From Comamonas composti DSM 21721 (GTDB taxonomy: Bacteria; Pseudomonadota; Gammaproteobacteria; Burkholderiales; Burkholderiaceae_C), in the NCBI RefSeq assembly GCF_000429845.1, contig NZ_KE386971.1, positions 248,198-312,197 of the forward strand: a stretch of DNA of 64,000 nt. The letters are read 5' to 3'. Below the pieces are notes generated by a model that saw only the letters and a list, made by a program, of their open reading frames with translations, made no database searches and had not been told where the DNA came from. Below, in pieces: positions 57,309 through 64,000 of this stretch; the first letter of the stretch is position 1, and every line of letters starts with the position of its first letter. A program made the position numbers and the translations under genes.

Positions 57309-58214
57309 ATGTGTCACAAGCAGATTCAGGGCTGCCCCAGGACTGGGGAACCAATGCACTTCCAAGCACGCCGGCAAACAGGGGTTACGCTGCTCGAACT
57401 AATGGTCGGCATCGCCATAGGCCTGTTGATTGTTGCCGTAGCCATGGGAGCTCTTATAGGCTCGCGCAGTGTGTCAGGCACAGTGAGTGATGTCAGTGGC
57501 ATACAGCAGCAAGCTGCCTACGCGATGCGCGTCATCGGACAGCAACTGCGTCAGACGGGATCGCTTCGGCTCAACCTCAACCCATCCGGCGCTCCAGCGG
57601 ATAGTTCCTCGCTGATCCCGGTCGGTTTTGAAGCCCTGATCCCTCTTGACGGCGCCTCCAAGGCCACGGTCATTCCTCTCGTCCACACGACGAACGGCTT
57701 CACGACCAACTACAGCCGCTACAAGGAAAGCGCCTTCTCGAACACCAGTGGGACGTCCTTTGCACGCAACTGCCTTGGAGGCCCGAAAGACTCCGAGAGT
57801 GACACGCTGCTGGAAAGCATTTTCCAGTTCAGCAATGGCCAGCTCAAATGCGGCGGCAACGGAGAAAGCCCCCAGCCCATGGTGTCCAACGTAGCCGACT
57901 TTCAGGTCAGCTATCTGCAGCAGGACAACACCACCCGGGGCGAAACCAGGATCAAGTACATCAGGACCGCCGCAGAAAAAAGCGCATTGCAGTCAACCAC
58001 CGATGGCATGCTCAAAGTACAGGCCGTTGAAGTCTGCCTGCTTCTCTATGGCGATGAACTCATGGATCTCCCTGCTGACGGCACCTATACCGACTGCAGT
58101 GGAGCCTCCCAGAAATACGCAAGCCTCACAGGCACACGTGCACGGCGCATGCATCTGGCATTTCGCAGTGTCTTCCAGTTGCGCAGCCAGGGGCTGATCA
58201 CGAGCTCGACTTAG
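57309..58214 (+). CDS. pilW: Type IV pilus minor pilin PilW
   Basis: A 301-residue prepilin with QTGVTLLELMVGIAIGLLIV at the cleavage site and a large C-terminal domain (QQQAAYAMRVIGQQLRQTGS; GTRARRMHLAFRSVFQLRSQ). ATG 57309 has GGGAG seven bases upstream and follows pilV by 2 bases; ATG 57354 would give a shorter, more typical leader. Both are possible. Confidence 0.88.
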   Translation: MCHKQIQGCPRTGEPMHFQARRQTGVTLLELMVGIAIGLLIVAVAMGALIGSRSVSGTVSDVSGIQQQAAYAMRVIGQQLRQTGSLRLNLNPSGAPADSSSLIPVGFEALIPLDGASKATVIPLVHTTNGFTTNYSRYKESAFSNTSGTSFARNCLGGPKDSESDTLLESIFQFSNGQLKCGGNGESPQPMVSNVADFQVSYLQQDNTTRGETRIKYIRTAAEKSALQSTTDGMLKVQAVEVCLLLYGDELMDLPADGTYTDCSGASQKYASLTGTRARRMHLAFRSVFQLRSQGLITSST

Positions 58215-58217
58215 ACC

Positions 58218-58970
58218 ATGTCCCAGAAGTTTCATATGCGCAGCAAAGCGCCATTACAACAACGCGGCGTGGCGCTGTTCGTCGTCATCGTCTTTGTCAT
58301 GCTTTCCATGCTGCTGGCCCTATGGGCTTCGCGTACCTCGCTCTTCAACGAGCTCGTGGTCAGCAATGACGCCGACTACCAACGCGCCTTTGAGGCCGCC
58401 CAGGCCTTGCTTCAGGATGCCGAACTCGACATTCGAAACGAAAACTCCGATGGCTCGACGTGCGCCACGCCGACCAGCACAGAGGGCAAGGAGCTTCTCT
58501 GCCGCCCTGGAAATATTGACAAGGTCCCCCTGGAAGCCCAGGCAATCCTGCCCTTGCTCACAGCCCTGGATGCCCAGCCCAGCAAATGCCGTTATGCACT
58601 GTGCTCCAAGCGTGCCAGCGAGCAGGACTTCTGGAACGACAAAGACACATTGAAAGAGATGACCAAGTCCAATGTGGGTGCCAGGTATGGCGACTACACA
58701 GGGGCCGCCCCCGGCACCCCCGAGGAGCCGGCCAACCCCATCCTCGCCGATCGCGGCGAAAAAAGCGGCGGTTGGTACTGGATCGAAGTGCTGCCTTATG
58801 ACGAGAGCAGCAAAAACTCAGGCCTATTCGTGGACAACCAAAGCAAGCTGCTGGGCCTGAACCTGACACCCAACGTGATCTATCGCATCACGGCCTTGGC
58901 TTACGGACGCAAAGCCGAAACCATGGTTGTGCTGCAACAGACCTATGCACAGCAAAAGCTCAAGGATTGA
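58218..58970 (+). CDS. pilX: Type IV pilus assembly protein PilX
   Basis: A 250-residue protein with an N-terminal helix, RGVALFVVIVFVMLSMLLAL. It lacks the Glu5 of ordinary pilins and fits PilX (first residues VALFVVIVFVML). The C-terminal part contains the PilX motif YRITALAYGRKAETMVVLQQ. It starts 3 bases after pilW. Confidence 0.87.
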   Translation: MSQKFHMRSKAPLQQRGVALFVVIVFVMLSMLLALWASRTSLFNELVVSNDADYQRAFEAAQALLQDAELDIRNENSDGSTCATPTSTEGKELLCRPGNIDKVPLEAQAILPLLTALDAQPSKCRYALCSKRASEQDFWNDKDTLKEMTKSNVGARYGDYTGAAPGTPEEPANPILADRGEKSGGWYWIEVLPYDESSKNSGLFVDNQSKLLGLNLTPNVIYRITALAYGRKAETMVVLQQTYAQQKLKD

Positions 58971-59070
58971 GCCTTTGCTGTCATCGCCAATTTCAGTCGC
59001 AGGTGCCCGCACCGCTGGCACCTGCGGATCGACGAGAACCATACCAAAGCTACTCCAGGAGGAGGATGCC

Positions 59071-62000
59071 ATGCATCGCACTATGCCCCCCCGTTTCCGC
59101 AAAAACCTGCTGGCCCTCGCGGTCGGTGCCGCCCTCGGCCCGCAGATGGCCCTGGCCCTTGACCTGGCACAGGCACCGCCGGGCACGACCGAGCCTTATG
59201 TGGCTCCGAACGTCATACTCTCCCTGGACGATTCGACCAGCATGAACGCCACCATGCGCAGCGCCACGGGCGTCGACCTGGGCTGGCGCACAAACGTATT
59301 GAAAAACGCAGTCATCGACGTATTCAAAGATACCAACCTGCTGCCCGACGGAAAAATCCGTCTGGCTTGGCAAACCATGGGCAACTGCACCACGGTCAAC
59401 AGACAGGCCTGGGCCGTTCCCCTGGATGCGAGCTCCGGCACCAACAAGAATGTCATGCGCGTACTCGAGGGCCAGCATCGCGCAAACTTCTTGCAGTACA
59501 TGGGAAACTACACGGCCTGCACCAACACGCCAACACACTTGATGGTCAGGCGCGCCCATGACTACATGACGGCCAAACTCAACGTCAACGGTCCCTGGGC
59601 CTCCGTCCCCGGGGAGAAGGCAAAGCCTTACCTCGGTTGCCGCCGCAATTACCACATTCTGCTGACTGACGGGGGCTGGAACGCCCAGACGCAAAACACC
59701 GACCCCAGGAACTATGACGGCGCCAGGCACGTTCTGCCTGATGGAACCGTGTATGACATCAACAGTCCCCAGACCCGCCTCTATCGCGATACCGAAAGCG
59801 CAACCACCATTGCAGACTGGGCTTTCTACAGCTGGGCGACTCAGTTGCAAGATCCCAAAAACCTAGAAGGACTCCCTCAGCCTTCGTCGGCCTACCGCAA
59901 AGCCCCGTCTCACGAAACATTCACCAGCAAGGAGACGGGAGCCAAAGTCGAGTTGGAGCGCTACTGGAACCCACGCTACGACCCCGCGACCTGGCCCCAC
60001 CTGGTGACCTTTACCATTGGCTTCAGCAACGATGCCCTGCCCAAGAACAACTACACCAGCAGCGGAGTTCGCAAGAGCACGATCACAGCCCCCTCGTCCA
60101 TGCTGCCCTATGGCTTTGACGGCAACCTGGCTGATTACGCGAATGGCACCTATGGCTGGCGTGCCGCCGGCAACGACAAGGGCCATGACATGTGGCATTC
60201 GGCCCTGAATGGCCGGGGTGAGTTCTACGCCGTAGAAAAAGGGGAGGATCTGAAAAAGGCCTTTGAGCAGATCATAGGCACCATCAACCCCTTGACCGAA
60301 TCAGATCCCACATCCACGGCCACCAGCGGATCAAACATCACGCGCTCCAGCGTATTCAAGTTCACCAGCGCCTATGAGCCTCAGAATGCCTGGAAGGGCT
60401 TGATCAAGGCCGAGACGGTAGGGACCAACGGTGAGCCAGTGCCAGCCGCCGCATGGGGCGGCAAGAATACGGCCGACAAGCTCGACGCCATGGATCTGGG
60501 CAAGCGCCTGATTCTCACCTGGAGCGATGTCCGAAGCGGAGACGGCTACAAAGGCGGCGTGCTTTTCAAGTGGGACAGCGCAGAGACGTATCTGAGCACG
60601 GCCCAGAAGGCCATGCTGGGACTGAACCCCAATGCGCCCGGAGTCACGGTTGCAACCAACGGGGAAAACCGGCTCAACTACCTGCGAGGCGACACCAGCC
60701 TGGAAGATCGCAGCGCCTCCACCTACAGCAGCTCCAAGCCCTTCAGAAAGCGCAAGAGCCGCCAGGGCGACATCATCAACTCCGTGGTCTGGTATGCGGG
60801 CGCTCCGGTCAGCAATTACGCGCTCAAGGGGTATGCAACGTTTGCCACGAAAGATCCTGCGCGCACGTCCATGATTTATGTGGGCGGCAACGACGGCATG
60901 CTGCACGGCTTTTCTGCTGCCGATGGCAGTGAAAAAATCGCCTATGTCCCCCGAGGCGTGATCCCCTCTCTGCACAAGCTCACCGATCCTCAGTACGACG
61001 ATATGCACCAGCATTTCGTCGACGGCTCGCCCATGACCGGCGATGTAGACCTGGGCACGGGTGTTCAGGCGCCTGACGATCCGCTCTACAGCAGCTCCTA
61101 TGCGCCAGACTGGCGCACCATGCTTGTGGGCGCGCTCGGAGCCGGCGGCAAGGGCTACTTCGTGCTGGACGTGACCGACCCGGCCAGCTTCTCGAAAAAC
61201 AGCGTCAGGCTGGACCGCACCCGAGGCTCGAGCGAAGCCGCACCGAATTGCGAACAAAACGGTCTGACCTCCACCCAAAAAGCCGCCTGCGTGAAAGCCG
61301 TGGAGGAAGACAGGGACATAGGCCATATCACGGCCCAGCCCGTACTCGACGAAGCCAACCCCATGCGCACCACGCAGATCACGCGCATGAACAACAACCG
61401 CTGGGCTGCCGTCATGGGCAACGGCTACAACAGCACCAACCAGCGCCCCGTGCTGTTGATCCAGTACCTGGACAACAACGAGCTGCTGCGTATTGCGGCC
61501 ACGAATGATGCGCCGGGCCAGGATCTTGCCGCAGACAACGGCCTGTCTGCACCGCGCCTGGTCGACCTCAACGGAGACGGCCGCCCCGATATCGCCTATG
61601 CCGGCGACAACCTGGGCAATCTCTGGAAATTCGACCTGACCGACATAGACCACAGCAAGTGGAAGGTAGCCTTTGACGGCAAACCCCTGTTCACGGCGAC
61701 AGGGCCGGCCTCGCTGGGCTCGGCACGCAGCCATGCCCAGCCCATTACCGTTGCGCCCACAGTCCGGGCCAATGATCGCTTAATGGTTGTGGGCACCGGC
61801 ACCAATACCAAGACCCAATCCGTGGGCGGCATGATGGTGGCTTTTGGAACCGGCCGCAATGTGGACCTGGAGGATCCCAACAGCGTCCGGGTGCAAACGC
61901 TGTATTCCGTGCTGGACAACACCCGCTACGGCCTGGTCAAAACCAGCAAGGGCATGCGCCTTGCGGTCAAGCCTGGAGACAGCGGATGCACGGCCGCCTC

Positions 62001-62589
62001 GACCACGGCATGCATACCGCAATCCAAGCCCCTGGGCTCAGGGGTTGTCGAGGCCAAGCTGGCCGAACAGAAAATCACCGAGGTCGACAGCGGCAATTTC
62101 GGCACCCTGGGGGCATCCAGCACCGCCAACGCTCTCAAGCCCGCCACCTGGAAGGACTTCAACGGCTGGTACATGGATCTTCCGGCAATTGGCGAGCGCC
62201 TGCTCAAGCCCATGGAGTTCTACGACGGCAGCAACGTCCTGGTGGTCTACTCCCAGGTGCCGGCCAAGGGCTCCAAAGTGGACGTCGACGTCGAAAGCTG
62301 CGAGTCCACCTCCATCGATGAAGAGCGCCAATATCGCACCCTGGTCAACATCATGGACGGCCAGCCTCCGTCGATACAAATCGTGGACAAGAACAAGGAC
62401 GGCTTCTACAACGATGCGGATGGCGGCGTTTCCCGGGCCAAGGTCTCCAAGGGCTCGCATACCTTGATCACGCAGCAAAACAGAATCATCGACCTCAGCA
62501 CCAACCCTGGCAAAGACCAGGACAACAAGGAGCTTCTGGCCCGCATGCCCGAGCAATCCTTGCGGCCCAGCTGGCGCCAGGTGCAATGA
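59071..62589 (+). CDS. pilY1: PilY1 pilus-tip adhesin / regulator
   Basis: A 1172-residue secreted protein. The signal peptide covers about residues 1-29. A von Willebrand A-like half carries the metal site LDDSTS (residues 52-57), and the C-terminal beta-propeller carries a calcium loop DLNGDGRPD (near 832) and a second acidic loop [12 protein letters not shown] (near 1107). An RGD occurs at residues 539-541 ([10 protein letters not shown]). It would sit at the pilus tip and promote adhesion and assembly. CAGGAGGAGG lies just before ATG 59071. Confidence 0.93.
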   Translation: MHRTMPPRFRKNLLALAVGAALGPQMALALDLAQAPPGTTEPYVAPNVILSLDDSTSMNATMRSATGVDLGWRTNVLKNAVIDVFKDTNLLPDGKIRLAWQTMGNCTTVNRQAWAVPLDASSGTNKNVMRVLEGQHRANFLQYMGNYTACTNTPTHLMVRRAHDYMTAKLNVNGPWASVPGEKAKPYLGCRRNYHILLTDGGWNAQTQNTDPRNYDGARHVLPDGTVYDINSPQTRLYRDTESATTIADWAFYSWATQLQDPKNLEGLPQPSSAYRKAPSHETFTSKETGAKVELERYWNPRYDPATWPHLVTFTIGFSNDALPKNNYTSSGVRKSTITAPSSMLPYGFDGNLADYANGTYGWRAAGNDKGHDMWHSALNGRGEFYAVEKGEDLKKAFEQIIGTINPLTESDPTSTATSGSNITRSSVFKFTSAYEPQNAWKGLIKAETVGTNGEPVPAAAWGGKNTADKLDAMDLGKRLILTWSDVRSGDGYKGGVLFKWDSAETYLSTAQKAMLGLNPNAPGVTVATNGENRLNYLRGDTSLEDRSASTYSSSKPFRKRKSRQGDIINSVVWYAGAPVSNYALKGYATFATKDPARTSMIYVGGNDGMLHGFSAADGSEKIAYVPRGVIPSLHKLTDPQYDDMHQHFVDGSPMTGDVDLGTGVQAPDDPLYSSSYAPDWRTMLVGALGAGGKGYFVLDVTDPASFSKNSVRLDRTRGSSEAAPNCEQNGLTSTQKAACVKAVEEDRDIGHITAQPVLDEANPMRTTQITRMNNNRWAAVMGNGYNSTNQRPVLLIQYLDNNELLRIAATNDAPGQDLAADNGLSAPRLVDLNGDGRPDIAYAGDNLGNLWKFDLTDIDHSKWKVAFDGKPLFTATGPASLGSARSHAQPITVAPTVRANDRLMVVGTGTNTKTQSVGGMMVAFGTGRNVDLEDPNSVRVQTLYSVLDNTRYGLVKTSKGMRLAVKPGDSGCTAASTTACIPQSKPLGSGVVEAKLAEQKITEVDSGNFGTLGASSTANALKPATWKDFNGWYMDLPAIGERLLKPMEFYDGSNVLVVYSQVPAKGSKVDVDVESCESTSIDEERQYRTLVNIMDGQPPSIQIVDKNKDGFYNDADGGVSRAKVSKGSHTLITQQNRIIDLSTNPGKDQDNKELLARMPEQSLRPSWRQVQ

Positions 62590-62615
62590 CGCACAGAAAA
62601 AGGAAAAGGAACGCC

Positions 62616-63053
62616 ATGAAATACAAGAATCAAGGCTTTACGCTGATCGAGCTCATGATTGTTGTCGCCGTGGTCGGCATTCTGTCGGCCATCGCCTATC
62701 CCAGCTATACCGAGTACATACGCCGCGGCCACCGCGCAGATGCACGCGCCGGCCTGCTACAGGCCCAGCTATGGATGGAGCGCGCCGCAACCGCCATGGG
62801 AACCTACCCCACGAATGCGGACAAGACCAAGGTTCTGCCGGATGCACTTTCCTGGAAAAACAACTCATCCAAACGCTACGAGATCGGACTCAAGGCGAGC
62901 ACGGACAAAAGCTTCACGCTGATTGCAAAGCGCAAAAGCCCCGGGCCCCAGGCCGGCGACAAGTGCGGTGACTTAACCCTGTCCCATACAGGAGACCAAG
63001 GAGCAGACAACCTTGCATCAGGGGCATCTGCATCCGACTGCTGGAGCAGGTAA
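62616..63053 (+). CDS. pilE: Type IV pilin PilE-like minor pilin
   Basis: A 145-residue prepilin with a short leader, MKYKNQG, then [20 protein letters not shown], the canonical type IV pilin helix with Glu5. The globular part has KYEIGLKA-type repeats and a C-terminal Cys pair (CGDLT... DCW). It closes the minor-pilin operon 26 bases after pilY1 and has AAGGA upstream. Confidence 0.92.
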   Translation: MKYKNQGFTLIELMIVVAVVGILSAIAYPSYTEYIRRGHRADARAGLLQAQLWMERAATAMGTYPTNADKTKVLPDALSWKNNSSKRYEIGLKASTDKSFTLIAKRKSPGPQAGDKCGDLTLSHTGDQGADNLASGASASDCWSR

Positions 63054-63083
63054 AAGCACGCCCCCTGCATTACCATCGCCGGC

Positions 63084-64000
63084 ATGACCAACCATGCCAG
63101 CCATATGCATCAGGCGCTTGAGCAGGCCGCTCAAGCGCTTTTTCTTTCCTCGCCCAATCCTCGCGTGGGCTGCGTTCTCGTGGCACCGGATGGCCGCACC
63201 ATAGGCCAGGGCTTCACCCAGCAGGCCGGGGGCGCGCATGCCGAGGTCATGGCACTGCGCGATGCGGCCGCTCATGGGCAGGATGTGCGTGGCGCCACGG
63301 CTTATGTGACGCTGGAACCCTGCTCCCACCACGGCCGCACCGGGCCCTGCTGCGACGCCTTGATTACGGCCGGCATTGCACGCGTGGTGGCCGCTCTGCC
63401 CGACCCCAACCCCGAGGTCGCAGGCCGGGGCTTTGCACGCCTGCGGGCGGCCGGAGTCGAGGTGGAAACCGGTCCTGGAGCCGCCGAGTCGCGCGAGCTG
63501 AACATCGGCTTTTTCAGCCGCATGCTGCGCGGCACGCCCTGGGTACGCATGAAGGCGGCCAGCTCTCTGGACGGCGCCACGGCCCTGCACAATGGTGCCA
63601 GCCAGTGGATCACCGGCCCCGAGGCCCGCGCCGACGGCCATGCCTGGCGTGCGCGCGCCTGCACCCTGCTCACCGGCATAGGCACGGTGCTCGCCGACAA
63701 CCCGCGCCTCAATGTGCGCGAAGTCAACACACCGCGCCAGCCGCGCGTGGCCGTGGTCGACAGCAAGCTGGAGATCCCACTGGATGCTCATGTTTTAAAA
63801 GCGCCTAGCGCTTGCCTTATCTACACTACAAGCACAAACAAGGCCAAGATCGAGGAGCTGCAAGCGCTAGGCGCTACGGTTATTGATATGCCCAATACCC
63901 AAGCCAAGGTCGATCTTGCAGCCATGATGCGCGACCTGGCCGGGCGGGGCACGAACGAGCTGCACGTCGAGGCCGGCTTCAAGCTCAATGGCTCGCTGGT
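63084..64000 (+). CDS. ribD: Riboflavin biosynthesis protein RibD (3' end outside window)
   Basis: The first 305 codons are present. The N-terminal deaminase has HAEVMAL and PCSHHGRTGPCCDAL (zinc ligands), and the C-terminal reductase begins near PWVRMKAASSLDG with TGIGTVLADNPRL. It catalyses two successive steps of riboflavin synthesis. Between about residues 236 and 266 the reading frame crosses a pair of inverted 14-bp repeat arms (63801-63874) similar to intergenic repeats, inserted in frame. It begins 30 bases after pilE. Confidence 0.93.
   Translation, partial: MTNHASHMHQALEQAAQALFLSSPNPRVGCVLVAPDGRTIGQGFTQQAGGAHAEVMALRDAAAHGQDVRGATAYVTLEPCSHHGRTGPCCDALITAGIARVVAALPDPNPEVAGRGFARLRAAGVEVETGPGAAESRELNIGFFSRMLRGTPWVRMKAASSLDGATALHNGASQWITGPEARADGHAWRARACTLLTGIGTVLADNPRLNVREVNTPRQPRVAVVDSKLEIPLDAHVLKAPSACLIYTTSTNKAKIEELQALGATVIDMPNTQAKVDLAAMMRDLAGRGTNELHVEAGFKLNGSL
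63801..63874. repeat. Inverted repeat inside ribD, GCGCCTAGCGCTTG arms
   Basis: Arms at 63801-63814 and 63861-63874 are perfect reverse complements 46 bases apart, and the reading frame stays open through both. The core is shared with the intergenic element at 34054-34150. Confidence 0.8.

Noticed and set aside
63054-63083. FMN riboswitch before ribD
   Set aside because: Only 30 bases separate pilE and ribD, far too short for the element.
1-64000. CRISPR array
   Set aside because: No set of regularly spaced identical repeats with unique spacers; the only regular direct repeats are the three iterons at 11451-11513.

Overview
The window looks like a Comamonadaceae (Burkholderiales, Betaproteobacteria) chromosome, most likely Comamonas or a close relative. 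The order rpsO-pnp-qor-tpiA-secG-tRNA-Leu-nuoA to nuoN-DUF2818-DUF1178, the minor-pilin cluster next to ribD, the GC-rich code and small GCGCTAG-type intergenic repeats all fit. The genus is inferred from gene order and sequence style; no database was searched.

Positions 1 to about 27,270 are one end of a Tn4371-type integrative and conjugative element (ICE), read almost entirely on the minus strand. The backbone, from the integrase inward, is a tyrosine integrase, a DUF932 protein, a decayed parB, DUF2958, DUF2285, an AlpA-type excisionase/regulator, RepA with three iterons, ParA, a ribbon-helix-helix protein, DUF2840, the TraF-type peptidase, the RlxS-type relaxase, a LysR regulator (TraR), an EexN lipoprotein and the first codons of the TraG/VirD4 coupling protein. 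The mating-pore genes (trb) would lie beyond position 1.

Four cargo blocks sit in this backbone. (1) 1543-6777: a TetR-controlled outer-membrane factor/HlyD/MFS efflux operon that runs directly into traR. (2) 14520-16809: an XRE regulator coupled to a trypsin-like protease, facing a HEPN-domain protein. (3) 19282-24952: a type I modification module (hsdM, a 34-codon overlapping ORF, hsdS) followed without a break by a Septu-like ATPase and HNH nuclease (PtuA/PtuB type). No hsdR is present. This is the strongest candidate for an unusual defence system. (4) 25096-25765: a HigBA-type toxin-antitoxin pair.

From about 27,270 to 34,729 is chromosomal accessory DNA: a small unknown gene, a VOC-family protein, a five-gene branched-chain-type ABC importer (livG, livF, binding protein, livH, livM) and a DUF1178 gene. 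From 34,773 to 49,577 is the complete 14-subunit NADH dehydrogenase I operon plus DUF2818. Next come tRNA-Leu(GAG), secG, tpiA, a quinone oxidoreductase, pnp and rpsO, all on the minus strand.

From 55,109 everything reads on the plus strand: a small secreted protein, then a type IV pilus minor-pilin operon (two fimT/gspH genes, pilV, pilW, pilX, pilY1, pilE) and the 5' part of ribD, cut by the window end.
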